From Comamonadaceae bacterium OS-1 (lineage in GTDB: Bacteria; Pseudomonadota; Gammaproteobacteria; Burkholderiales; Burkholderiaceae_C), in the NCBI GenBank assembly GCA_027923965.1, contig AP026969.1, positions 3,906,001 to 3,970,000 on the forward strand: a stretch of 64,000 bases of DNA, read 5' to 3'. How positions within the stretch are numbered: position 1 is the stretch's first letter; the number at the start of each line of letters is the position of its first letter. This document shows, piece by piece, positions 18,276 through 26,732 of this stretch. The notes beneath the pieces are model-generated. The model worked only from the letters and a program-made list of their open reading frames with translations, ran no database searches and was not told where the DNA came from. A program made the position numbers and the translations under genes.

Positions 18276-19193
18276 ATGAAAACCGAAAACATCCTGCAAA
18301 CCATCGGCAACACCCCGCACGTGCGCATCAACCGGCTGTTTGGGCCGGGGGCCAATGTGTGGATCAAGTCCGAGCGCAGCAACCCGGGCGGCTCCATCAA
18401 GGACCGGATTGCGTTGGCCATGATCGAGGATGCCGAGAAGTCCGGCGTGCTGCAGCCCGGCGGCACCATCATCGAGCCCACCTCGGGCAATACCGGCGTG
18501 GGCCTGGCGGTGGTGGCGGCGGTCAAGGGCTACAAGCTGGTGCTGGTGATGCCCGACAGCATGTCCATCGAGCGCCGCCGCCTGATGCTGGCCTACGGCG
18601 CCACCTTCGACCTGACCCCGCGCGAAAAAGGCATGAAGGGGGCCATCGCCCGCGCCCAGGAGCTGGTGGCGGCCACGCCGGGCAGCTGGATGCCGCAGCA
18701 GTTCGAGAATCCGGCCAACATCGCGGTGCACGTGCGCACCACGGCGCAGGAAATTCTGGCCGACTTCCCCGATGGGCTGGACGCGCTGATCACCGGCGTG
18801 GGCACCGGCGGCCACATCACCGGCTGCGCCCAGGTGCTGAAGGCGGCCTGGCCGAACTTGAAGGTGTTTGCGGTGGAGCCATCGGCCTCGCCGGTCATCT
18901 CGGGCGGCGCACCGGCCCCGCACCCGATCCAGGGTATCGGCGCGGGCTTCATCCCCAAGAACCTGGACGTATCGCTGTTGGACGGCGTGATCCAGGTGGA
19001 TGCCGAACCGGCCCGCGAATGGGCCCGCCGCAGCGCCCGCGAAGAAGGCATGCTGGTGGGCATCTCCAGCGGTGCCACGCTGGCGGCGATTGCGCAAAAG
19101 CTGCCCGAGCTGCCCGCCGGTGCACGGGTGCTGGGCTTCAACTACGACACCGGTGAGCGTTACCTGTCGGTGGACGGGTTCTTGCCCGTCTAA
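18276..19193 (+). CDS. Cysteine synthase (O-acetylserine sulfhydrylase)
   Basis: PLP enzyme making cysteine from O-acetylserine and sulfide or a sulfide donor. From ATG 18276 (GAGGAGA upstream) it has 305 residues with the PLP lysine in [14 protein letters not shown] (about 38-51), the [10 protein letters not shown] loop (about 69-78) and the phosphate-binding GTGGHITG (about 175-182). Length and the [10 protein letters not shown] end fit the CysK branch better than CysM, but the two cannot be separated firmly by eye. Its stop overlaps the convergent chorismatase stop by three bases. Confidence 0.9.
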   Translation: MKTENILQTIGNTPHVRINRLFGPGANVWIKSERSNPGGSIKDRIALAMIEDAEKSGVLQPGGTIIEPTSGNTGVGLAVVAAVKGYKLVLVMPDSMSIERRRLMLAYGATFDLTPREKGMKGAIARAQELVAATPGSWMPQQFENPANIAVHVRTTAQEILADFPDGLDALITGVGTGGHITGCAQVLKAAWPNLKVFAVEPSASPVISGGAPAPHPIQGIGAGFIPKNLDVSLLDGVIQVDAEPAREWARRSAREEGMLVGISSGATLAAIAQKLPELPAGARVLGFNYDTGERYLSVDGFLPV

Positions 19194-20248
19194 ACCCTGG
19201 CAATTGGCACGGGCAGGCAGCCCGTGGCCTCGATTTCCATCAGCAGATCGGCGCGGCACACGTCGGCCTGCACGTAGAAGCGCACAGCCGCAGGCGGTAG
19301 CTGCGCGTCCAGCACGCCCCGCACGGCCTCGAAATCTGCGGCGTGGCGCACGTACACCTTGTACTGCACCGCCGCCAGGGTCCAGTCCCGGGTGTCTTCC
19401 GCACGGTTGGCCTGGGCCAGCAGCACGGCGATGTTGCGCAGGGTTTCTTCGGTTTGCGCGCGCACATCCCCGGCGTGCACGGTCTGGTGGCCAACGATGC
19501 TGGCGGTGCCACTGATGAACAGCCAGCGTTGGCCTGGCAAGGTGGCCAGCGCCGCGCGCGAAAAAGACGGCGTGCGCGGCCCGTATTGGTCGGGGTAGAA
19601 GTAGGCACTGACTTGGCGCGGGTTTTCTATCGCCAGCGGCGGCACCTTGGCGGCCAGAAAGTACACGTGCAGGCCACCGCCGTGGGTGCCCAGGGCGCAG
19701 GCGGCGGGTGCGTCGGCCAGGAATGGCCGGGCCATCTTGCGAAACGCATCCTGCCGCCCGATGTTGAACTGCAGGTAGCGCTCCATGCCCCAGGTGTCGG
19801 TGTTGATGGCCGAAAAGTAGTTCCACACCCGCAGCAGGTGCGGGTAGCCCAGCGACTCCAGCGCGGCGAACACGGCCAGATACACCTGCTCGGAGGCCTG
19901 TTGCAGCAGCGACGGGCGCAAAGGGTCATAGCCACCGCCGGCGTACCGGACCACATCGCTGTGGGTGTCCGGGATGCAGATCGCGCCGAACAGCACGTCG
20001 TCGGTCATGGCGTACTGCAGCAGGCCCTGCGTACCGGTACGCACCGGCTGGCCGGTGTGCCACAGCTCCAGCACATCCCCAGGCGGGCCGAGTACCGGGG
20101 TGGCAATATCGAGCGCACAGGTCGGCGAAGCGGCGTGGCTGAACCGCACGGCACCCAGGGCCGCCGGGGCCGACAGGGGGGTCCCGGTATCGCGGGACAG
20201 GTAGTGCAAAGACAGCAAAGGGGGAATGGGTGCCGGACTCAAGGGCAT
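19190..20248 (-). CDS. Chorismatase, FkbO/Hyg5 (XanB2-like) family
   Basis: Enzymes of this family hydrolyse chorismate; XanB2-type members give 3- and 4-hydroxybenzoate, the latter or former serving as starter for aryl polyenes. The 352-residue protein has family segments [37 protein letters not shown] (about 155-170), [10 protein letters not shown] and [11 protein letters not shown], and a C-terminal RidA-like half with [10 protein letters not shown] and [16 protein letters not shown]. The start at ATG 20248 is chosen because [18 protein letters not shown] fits the fold, though no good ribosome site is visible. It faces away from the halogenase-like gene, sharing a 219-base promoter region (20249-20467), and borders the polyene cluster. 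Confidence 0.85.
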   Translation of the reverse strand: MPLSPAPIPPLLSLHYLSRDTGTPLSAPAALGAVRFSHAASPTCALDIATPVLGPPGDVLELWHTGQPVRTGTQGLLQYAMTDDVLFGAICIPDTHSDVVRYAGGGYDPLRPSLLQQASEQVYLAVFAALESLGYPHLLRVWNYFSAINTDTWGMERYLQFNIGRQDAFRKMARPFLADAPAACALGTHGGGLHVYFLAAKVPPLAIENPRQVSAYFYPDQYGPRTPSFSRAALATLPGQRWLFISGTASIVGHQTVHAGDVRAQTEETLRNIAVLLAQANRAEDTRDWTLAAVQYKVYVRHAADFEAVRGVLDAQLPPAAVRFYVQADVCRADLLMEIEATGCLPVPIARV

Positions 20249-20467
20249 AGGGGACAAAGCGTTTTCGGTCGGGGGGCAAGGGGCACAGGTGGGGCACGGG
20301 TGGTGCCGCGTGCCCATAATAAACCCATTCCTGGCCCCCATTTGGGGGTGCAAGCCGCGCCAGCCACCTGGGCGCGGCAGCTAGGGTGCCAAGTAAAATC
20401 TGCATCTTCCTGATTCGGTCGATACCCGTCCGGGCCCCCTGTGATCCCTGCAAAGTGAAGGCCGACC

Positions 20468-21799
20468 ATGACCGACTTGAAACCTGCGCCCTCCCCACCC
20501 ACCGCTTGCGACGTACTGGTGATTGGCGGCGGTCCGGCAGGCTCCACGGCGGCCGCCTTGCTGGCCGAACAAGGCTACTCTGTGGTGCTGCTGGAAAAAG
20601 CCCACCACCCGCGTTTTCACATCGGCGAGTCGCTGTTGCCCGCCAACCTGCCCCTGCTGGACAAGCTGGGCGTGCTGGAGCAGGTGAAGGCTGTGTCGAT
20701 GGAAAAATGGGGCGCAGAATTTGTCTCGCCCTGGCACGCACAAAAGAGCGCCACCTTCCACTTTGCCGACGCGTGGGACAAATCCATGCCGTTCTCCTAC
20801 CAGGTGCGGCGCTCGGTGTTTGACGAGATACTGATCCGCAACGCCGCCACCAAGGGTGCCGAGGTCATCGAAGGCTGCCGCGTGCGCGGTGTGGACTTTG
20901 CCTCCGACCAAAGCGGCGCCACCATCCACGCCGAGCACGACGATGGCCGCCAGGGCGCGTGGCAGGCGCGGTATGTGATCGACGCATCCGGGCGCGACAC
21001 TTTTTTGGGTAAAAAATTCGCCTCCAAGAAGCGCAACCCCAAGCACAACAGCTCGGCGATTTACGGCCACTTCACCGGAGCCCAGCGCCACGACGGGCAG
21101 GACGCGGGCAACATCACCATCTTCTGGTTCGACCACGGCTGGATCTGGTTCATTCCGCTGGCCGACGGCACCACCAGCGTGGGTGCGGTGGTCTGGTCGT
21201 ACTACCTGAAGACCCGCAACCAGCCGGTGAAAGAATTTTTTCTGGCCACCGTGGCCATGAGTCCGGCCCTGTCCGAGCGGCTGGCCGGGGCCACGCTGGT
21301 ATCGGATGTGGAGGTGACCGGCAACTTCTCGTACAGCTGCGACCAGACCCACGGCCCCAACTACCTGCTGCTGGGCGACGCATTCACCTTCATCGACCCG
21401 GTGTTCTCCTCGGGCGTGATGCTGGCCATGAACGGCGGCTTTGTAGGTGCCGAAACGGTGGACACCTGCCTGCGCGAGCCTGCCCGCGCGGCCCAGGCGC
21501 TGCGCCGGTTCGACCAGCAAACCCGGCTCGGGCCGAAAGAGTTCTCGTGGTTCATCTACCGCGTTACCAACCCCACCATGCGCGACCTGTTCATGGGACC
21601 ACGCAACGATTTCCGCGTCAAAGAAGCCCTGCTGTCCATGCTGGCGGGCGACATTTTCGGCAAAACTCCCATCTGGAACTCGCTGCGCATCCTGAAGGGC
21701 ATTTACTACACCGTCTGCCTGTTCAACTTTCAGCGTACCTGGCAGGCCATGCGCCGCCGCAAGAGCAACATCCAGGTACTCGATACCGGGAGCCCGTAG
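20468..21799 (+). CDS. FAD-dependent halogenase/monooxygenase-like protein
   Basis: A 443-residue flavoprotein with the N-terminal FAD fingerprint GGGPAGSTAA (about 20-29), HIGESLLPAN (about 51-60), WIWFIP (about 225-230) and FIDPVFSSGVMLA. The WxWxIP motif is the one used to mark flavin-dependent halogenases; FIDPxxSSG is shared with the wider halogenase/oxidoreductase family. Halogenation of the polyene head is a reasonable guess because xanthomonadins are brominated, but a simple hydroxylase or reductase cannot be excluded. ATG 20468 has GAAGG upstream. It begins the plus-strand unit halogenase-acyltransferase-glycosyltransferase. Confidence 0.82.
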   Translation: MTDLKPAPSPPTACDVLVIGGGPAGSTAAALLAEQGYSVVLLEKAHHPRFHIGESLLPANLPLLDKLGVLEQVKAVSMEKWGAEFVSPWHAQKSATFHFADAWDKSMPFSYQVRRSVFDEILIRNAATKGAEVIEGCRVRGVDFASDQSGATIHAEHDDGRQGAWQARYVIDASGRDTFLGKKFASKKRNPKHNSSAIYGHFTGAQRHDGQDAGNITIFWFDHGWIWFIPLADGTTSVGAVVWSYYLKTRNQPVKEFFLATVAMSPALSERLAGATLVSDVEVTGNFSYSCDQTHGPNYLLLGDAFTFIDPVFSSGVMLAMNGGFVGAETVDTCLREPARAAQALRRFDQQTRLGPKEFSWFIYRVTNPTMRDLFMGPRNDFRVKEALLSMLAGDIFGKTPIWNSLRILKGIYYTVCLFNFQRTWQAMRRRKSNIQVLDTGSP

Positions 21800-21802
21800 C
21801 CT

Positions 21803-22591
21803 TTGCCAACCCATCGGTTTTTTCGCGGCATACGCCAGAGCCTGGACGCACTGCGCCTGCGCCTGGGCCTGGTGCTGTTTGCGGTCATCTGCATGGACTG
21901 GACCGTGCTGGCCCTGCCCCTGTACTGGCTGCTGCCGCGCGCGACAGGCACCTGGGTGGGGCGCTGGGGCATTACCCTGGTGTTCCGCGAGTATTTGCGG
22001 GGGCTGAAATGGATGGGGGCCTGCCAGTTCGACCTGTCGGCCCTGGACACCCTGCGGGACGCGCCAGGCATGGTGATTGCGCCCAACCACCCCTCACTGC
22101 TGGACGCGGTGCTGGTGATCTCTCGCCTGCCCCATGTGTCCTGCGTGATGAAGGCGGAACTGATGGACAACCTGCTGCTGGGCTCCGGGGCACGGCTGGC
22201 ACGCTACATCCGCAACGACTCGCTGCGCTCCATGGTGCAACTGGCCGTGGCCGATGTGCGCAAAGGCAACCACCTGCTGCTGTTCCCCGAAGGCACGCGC
22301 ACCACCCAGCTCCCGGTGAACCGCCTGCAGGGCACCGTGGGGCTGATCGCCAAGCAGGCCCAGGTGCCTGTGCAAACCGTGTTCATCGAGACCAACTCGC
22401 CCTTCATGGGCAAGGGCTGGCCGCTGCTGCGCCGCCCGGCCATGCCCATGGTCTACCGGGTGCGGCTGGGCCAGCGCTTCGATCCGCCGGACAATGTGGA
22501 GGCCTTTGCCCGCACGCTGGAGCAGTATTTCCACACCGAGCTGGCCAGCGCCATGCTGCCCGACCTGCCCGTCACCGAACATTCCCGCTAA
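21803..22591 (+). CDS. PlsC-type 1-acyl-glycerol-phosphate acyltransferase
   Basis: Membrane-associated acyltransferase (262 residues) with one hydrophobic segment near the N-terminus (about 18-45), the catalytic NHPSLLD (HX4D, about 93-99) and the substrate motif FPEGTRTTQLP (about 161-171). It may move the polyene acyl chain from ACP to a lipid. The start is taken as TTG 21803, three bases after the halogenase-like stop and preceded by GGGAG; no ATG occurs before residue 31. The stop shares one base with the next gene (TAATG). Confidence 0.84.
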   Translation: MPTHRFFRGIRQSLDALRLRLGLVLFAVICMDWTVLALPLYWLLPRATGTWVGRWGITLVFREYLRGLKWMGACQFDLSALDTLRDAPGMVIAPNHPSLLDAVLVISRLPHVSCVMKAELMDNLLLGSGARLARYIRNDSLRSMVQLAVADVRKGNHLLLFPEGTRTTQLPVNRLQGTVGLIAKQAQVPVQTVFIETNSPFMGKGWPLLRRPAMPMVYRVRLGQRFDPPDNVEAFARTLEQYFHTELASAMLPDLPVTEHSR

Positions 22592-23358
22592 TGACAGTCG
22601 CCTCCACTACCCATCTCGTGCTGATCCCCAGCTACAACCCCGGCAACAAGGTGGCCGAGACCGTGCGCGCTGCCCGTGCCCAATGGAACCCCGTGTGGGT
22701 GGTGGTGGACGGCAGCACCGACGGCAGCGCCGCCCTGCTGCAGGCCATGGCCGCCGCCGACCCCGGCCTGCAGGTGCTGGTGCTGCCACAGAACGTGGGC
22801 AAGGGCGCTGCCGTGCTGCAGGGCCTGGGCCGGGCCGCCGCGCAGGGCTTCACCCACGTGCTGACCATGGACTCTGACGGCCAGCACCCGGCGGAGCTGA
22901 TCCCCAACTTCATGGCCACCTCGCAGCAACAGCCAGCCGCCATGGTGCTGGGCGTGCCGGTGTTTGCCGCCGATGCGCCCCAATTGCGGGTGCAGGGCCG
23001 CAAAATCTCCAATGGCTGGGCCAATCTGGAGACACTGTGGGCGGGCATTGGCGACTCGCTGTTTGGCTTTCGGGTCTACCCCATCGCGCCGCTGCGCCAG
23101 GTGATGCAGGGCCAGCGCTGGATGCGGCGCTTCGACTTCGACCCCGAGGCCGTCGTGCGCATGAGCTGGCGCGGCGTGCCCGCTATCAACCTGCCCGCCA
23201 CGGTGAAGTACTTCACGGTGGCCGAAGGTGGCGTGTCGCACTTCAACTACCTGCGCGACAACTGCCTGCTGACCTGGATGCACAGCCGCCTGTTTGCGGG
23301 CTTTGTGCTGCGCCTGCCGCTGCTGCTGGTGCGGCGGTTGAAATCAATGGTCTTTTAG
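22591..23358 (+). CDS. Family 2 glycosyltransferase of the polyene cluster
   Basis: GT-A fold glycosyltransferase, 255 residues: LIPSYNPGNKV (about 11-21), VVVDGSTDGS (about 36-45), the GKGAAVLQGLG loop, and the metal/nucleotide motif TMDSDGQHP (DxD-type, about 91-99). The C-terminal third is basic and hydrophobic. It is likely to decorate the polyene lipid or its carrier. The stop codon TAG at 23356 lies inside palindromic repeat copy D, so the extreme C-terminus (KSMVF) may have been reset by that insertion. Confidence 0.86.
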   Translation: MTVASTTHLVLIPSYNPGNKVAETVRAARAQWNPVWVVVDGSTDGSAALLQAMAAADPGLQVLVLPQNVGKGAAVLQGLGRAAAQGFTHVLTMDSDGQHPAELIPNFMATSQQQPAAMVLGVPVFAADAPQLRVQGRKISNGWANLETLWAGIGDSLFGFRVYPIAPLRQVMQGQRWMRRFDFDPEAVVRMSWRGVPAINLPATVKYFTVAEGGVSHFNYLRDNCLLTWMHSRLFAGFVLRLPLLLVRRLKSMVF

Positions 23359-23401
23359 GCCCTTAGCGCTTATTCCATCAGCGTGACAAGCTACTAAAAT
23401 T
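23352..23401. repeat. Dispersed palindromic repeat, copy D
   Basis: TTTTAGGCCCTTAGCGCTTA, then TTCCATCAGCG and CAAGCTACTAAAA. It supplies the glycosyltransferase stop codon and fills the gap between two convergent genes, where it could act as a two-way terminator. Confidence 0.8.
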
Positions 23402-23416
23402 GTAGCAATCAGATTT

Positions 23417-24742
23417 TTATGCCACCACCCCGGCAGGCAGCGGCAGGGCCGGTGCCACCCGGGGCAGCCAGCGGCGTAGCAGCGGCGTGGTGATGACGGT
23501 GCTGCCAATCGCCATGATCACCAGCATGGTGAACATGTTTTGCGAGATCACGCCCAAATCAAACCCCACGTTGATGATGATCAGCTCCATCAGCGCGCGG
23601 GTGTTCATCAGAATGCCCAGGATGCTGGCCTCGGGGTGGTTCAGGCCGGTAGCCCGGGCCGCCAGGTAGGCCCCACCAAACTTACCCAGCGTGGCCAGGC
23701 CAAACACCAGCGCGCACCAGCCCCACAGCGCCAGACTGTCCAGCCCGCCGATGTTGGTGCGCAGCCCGGTGTAGGTAAAGAAGATGGGCAAGAAGAACAC
23801 CAGCACAAACGGGCTGACCCGCGCCTTCCAGGCCCGCACAAAGGCGTGCTCGTCATGCAGGATCACGCCCATCATGAAGCCGCCAAAAATCGCAAAAATA
23901 CCCAGTTGGTAAGTCGCCATGCCCGACATAAAAATCATCGCCAGCGCAATGCCCAGCAGGTGGGGGTGCAGCTCGTCGCTACCCGCCGCCTGGCCGCGCT
24001 CGAAGTGGCGGATCACCCGCTGCATCACAGGCCGCACGCCCCACTGCCACAGCAACAAAAAGCCCAGCACCAGCACCACCTTCACGGCAAAAGTCAGCGC
24101 ATCAAAGTGCGACACCGCCAGCGTGCTCACCAGGGCCAGCAGCAGCCAGCCCACCACGTCGTTGATGGCGGCGGCGCTGATGGCGATCACTCCCAGCGGG
24201 GTGCGGGTCATGTGGAACTCCATCAGGATGCGCCCCAGAATCGGCAGCGCGGTGATGGACAAGGCCGTGCCGATGAACAGCGATGACACCAGCGCATCGG
24301 CCTGCGGCGACAAAATCGGCGCACTCACCCAGCCCAGGCCCACACCCAGCCCAAACGGCAGCACCATGCAGGCGGTGCTGACCCACAGCACGGTGCGGCG
24401 GTTGCGCCGCTCGGTCAGGTGGCCAAAGTCAAACTCCAGCCCGATCTGGAACATCAACAGAATCAGCCCGATCTGCGACAGGATCTGCATCGGCTCACCG
24501 GATGCCGACTTGAACACCAGGGCAAACGTGTCGGGTGCCAGCAGCCCAAACAGCGACGGCCCCAGCAAAATGCCCACAATGATCTCCCCCACCGCCGCCG
24601 ACTGCCCCCAGCGCGCCGCCAGCGCCCCACCGACGCGCCCGGCCAGCACGATCAATGTGAGCTGCAACAGGGTAAAAAACAGCAGCAGCTCGGCCTTGTG
24701 CACCGAACCAGCGGCGGCGACCGCGTGGGTCGCAGCGCTCAT
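23417..24742 (-). CDS. CPA2-family cation/proton antiporter in the polyene operon
   Basis: Integral membrane antiporter of the KefB/NhaS type, 441 residues with about 12-13 membrane segments. Conserved features are GEIIVGILLGPSLFG (about 50-64), GLEFDFGHL, the ion-binding AINDVVGWLLLA (about 191-202) and NTRALMELIIINVGFDLG near the end. No RCK/TrkA domain is attached. Its ATG overlaps the ketoreductase stop (ATGA), so it is translationally coupled to the polyene operon as its last gene. The link to pigment export or proton balance is inference. Confidence 0.87.
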   Translation of the reverse strand: MSAATHAVAAAGSVHKAELLLFFTLLQLTLIVLAGRVGGALAARWGQSAAVGEIIVGILLGPSLFGLLAPDTFALVFKSASGEPMQILSQIGLILLMFQIGLEFDFGHLTERRNRRTVLWVSTACMVLPFGLGVGLGWVSAPILSPQADALVSSLFIGTALSITALPILGRILMEFHMTRTPLGVIAISAAAINDVVGWLLLALVSTLAVSHFDALTFAVKVVLVLGFLLLWQWGVRPVMQRVIRHFERGQAAGSDELHPHLLGIALAMIFMSGMATYQLGIFAIFGGFMMGVILHDEHAFVRAWKARVSPFVLVFFLPIFFTYTGLRTNIGGLDSLALWGWCALVFGLATLGKFGGAYLAARATGLNHPEASILGILMNTRALMELIIINVGFDLGVISQNMFTMLVIMAIGSTVITTPLLRRWLPRVAPALPLPAGVVA

Positions 24743-25467
24743 GCCATGCCGCCGTTGATAGAAATAATCTGGCCGCTGATGTAGGCGGCGCGATCGGATG
24801 CCAAAAAACTGACCAGGTCGGCCACCTCCTCGGGCTGGCCTACGCGCTGCATGGGCACCATCTGATTGACGCGGGTGGCATCAAAAGCGGCTTCGCTCAT
24901 GGCGCTCTGGATGATGCCGGGGGCCACCGCATTCACCGTGATGCCCCGGCTGGCCAGCTCCAACGACAGCGATTTGGTGGCCGCATGCAAAGCCCCCTTG
25001 GCCGCCGAATAATTCACTTGGCCCCGGTTGCCCATCAGCGCCGCCACCGAGGTGATGCTGATGATGCGGCCCCAGCGGGTACGGGCCATGGGCAACGTCA
25101 AGGGCTGGGTCACATGGAAAAAGCCGTTCAGCGACACATCCAGCACCCGCTGCCACTGCGCCAGCTGCATGCCCGGGAACACCACGTCCTCGTGGATGCC
25201 CGCGTTGTTGACCAGCACCTGGATGGGGCCATCGGCCAGCAGCAGGTCCAGCGCCGCCGTAGTGGCGACGGGGTCGGTGATATCAAAGGCCACGGCCTGG
25301 GCCTGACCACCGGCCACAACGATTTCATCCACCAGCGCCTGCGCCGCCGCTACGCCGCGGTGGGCGTGCACGATCACAGCCAGGCCGTCACGGGCCAGTT
25401 GGCGGCAAATGGCCGCGCCAATCGCCCCGCTGCCGCCGGTCACCAGCGCGCGCTTTGTTTTTGCCAT
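24739..25467 (-). CDS. 3-oxoacyl-ACP reductase (ApeQ/FabG-like)
   Basis: Short-chain dehydrogenase (242 residues) that should reduce the beta-keto group in each polyene elongation round using NADPH. Visible are TGGSGAIGAAI (about 10-20), the NNAG motif (about 88-91), catalytic Ser in ISITSVAAL and YSAAKGALH (YxxxK, about 152-160), and the C-terminal ISGQIISINGG typical of FabG. It sits nine bases after the dehydratase gene and overlaps the antiporter gene. Confidence 0.91.
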   Translation of the reverse strand: MAKTKRALVTGGSGAIGAAICRQLARDGLAVIVHAHRGVAAAQALVDEIVVAGGQAQAVAFDITDPVATTAALDLLLADGPIQVLVNNAGIHEDVVFPGMQLAQWQRVLDVSLNGFFHVTQPLTLPMARTRWGRIISITSVAALMGNRGQVNYSAAKGALHAATKSLSLELASRGITVNAVAPGIIQSAMSEAAFDATRVNQMVPMQRVGQPEEVADLVSFLASDRAAYISGQIISINGGMA

Positions 25468-25476
25468 GGGAATTCC

Positions 25477-25917
25477 TTAAATGCGAAGAAGCGTGGCGTC
25501 CAGCACCACGGCGGCCCGGCCCGTCAGCAGGGTCTGCCCGTCGGCGGCCACGGTGAACCGGTACAGGATGTTGTTGGCATCGCCGGTGATGCGCTCGGCG
25601 GTGATGGTCAGGTCGCCCGCCACGTCGTCCAGGCGCGGCACGCACAGCGCTACCGAGCGCACGCTGGCCAGATAGCCCACACGGGGCGCGCCAATGGTTT
25701 GCGCCAGCAGCGAGCCGTGCACGGCCATCGCCTGGGCGGCATATTCCACGCCACAGGCGGCGCCCAGCCGGCCACTCGCCCGCAGCGGGTTGTCCAGCGC
25801 GCGGTGGCTGCTGGCGGTGCAAACGATGGTGGTGTCATCCCACTGCGTAACCCTGTCCAGCAGGCACATCGCGCCTTGGTGCGGGATGCGGCTGGCGATG
25901 TCGGCGGCGTTCAGCAC
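25477..25917 (-). CDS. Hotdog-fold 3-hydroxyacyl-ACP dehydratase (ApeP-like)
   Basis: A 146-residue FabZ/FabA-like protein with IPHQGAMCLLDRV (about 11-23), holding the catalytic-type His, and CGVEYAAQAMAVHG (about 55-68), which carries the Glu on the central helix. Expected to dehydrate the growing chain without later reduction, leaving conjugated double bonds. It overlaps the upstream chain-length-factor gene by seven bases. Confidence 0.85.
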   Translation of the reverse strand: MLNAADIASRIPHQGAMCLLDRVTQWDDTTIVCTASSHRALDNPLRASGRLGAACGVEYAAQAMAVHGSLLAQTIGAPRVGYLASVRSVALCVPRLDDVAGDLTITAERITGDANNILYRFTVAADGQTLLTGRAAVVLDATLLRI

Positions 25918-26732
25918 GGGGTGAATTCCAGCTCCAGACGGGCGTCGTCCAGGTAGTCCAGCCGCACCATGCCTGCCTGCTGCCGTACCAGCGCCGCCAG
26001 CAGTGGCAGGCCGCGCGCGGCGGGAATGCGCTGGCGCTGGGCTTCCAGTACAGCATCCACCAGTACGTCGGCCGGGCCGGGGCTGAGGTAGCTGGCCGGG
26101 TGCAAAGTGATCTGGCCCAGGCTGTGGGCCGTGCGCACCGGCGACAGCACCAGGGCCAGGCCAAAGGTGTCGGGCACCGGGCGGCAGGTACGCAGGGGCT
26201 CGGGGTAGTCGGTGTCAAAGGCCACCAGCAGCACCGGCTCGGCCTGCACCACCGCCTGCGTGACTGTTTGCGTGATGGCCTCCACCAGCCCGGCGGCAAA
26301 GCTGCCGTCGAACGCGCACAGGGCAGTGGACGCGGCCATCGCCCCGGTGGCAATGCCCCAGTAGCCCGAGGCGGCGTTGTGCACCGAGTTGTGGAAGCGG
26401 GTGGGCGAGATCAGGCGGTCGTCGGAGGCCAGCTGGCTGCAGATCTCGTGGCAATTGACCCCGTCGCCGCCGGAGGAGGTGAACACCGACACCAAGCCCT
26501 GGGGGGCTATCCCCGCTGCGGCTACCGCCTCAAAACCCACGGCTTGCGAAACGCGGATGACGGCCCCGGCGCGGCGGCGCTCGGCGGGCGGCAGATGCGC
26601 GGGCGCGGCCAGCACGGTTTTCAGCCACTGGCCCGGCGCACGGCCTGCCAACTGTTCCTGGCCCTGCGCCCAGTCGGCGATGCCCGGGCCGAGCAGGCCC
26701 ACGCCGTTGATAAATACGCTGAGTGCAGTCAT
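25911..26732 (-). CDS. Beta-ketoacyl synthase chain-length-factor-like protein
   Basis: Thiolase-fold protein (273 residues) matching the short ketosynthase-like partner in aryl-polyene clusters. It begins VFINGVGLLGPG and contains SVFTSSGGDGVNCHEICSQL and RFHNSVHNAASGYWGIATG. The usual nucleophile region reads TALCAFDGSF rather than TACSSS, and no clear His pair follows, so it is probably non-elongating and pairs with the full ketosynthase upstream. ATG 26732 overlaps the ketosynthase stop by four bases. Confidence 0.8.
   Translation of the reverse strand: MTALSVFINGVGLLGPGIADWAQGQEQLAGRAPGQWLKTVLAAPAHLPPAERRRAGAVIRVSQAVGFEAVAAAGIAPQGLVSVFTSSGGDGVNCHEICSQLASDDRLISPTRFHNSVHNAASGYWGIATGAMAASTALCAFDGSFAAGLVEAITQTVTQAVVQAEPVLLVAFDTDYPEPLRTCRPVPDTFGLALVLSPVRTAHSLGQITLHPASYLSPGPADVLVDAVLEAQRQRIPAARGLPLLAALVRQQAGMVRLDYLDDARLELEFTPC

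Noticed and set aside
24739..25467. Ketoreductase as the housekeeping fabG of fatty acid synthesis
   Set aside because: It is locked by overlaps into the polyene chain and lacks fabD/acpP/fabF neighbours of the primary pathway.
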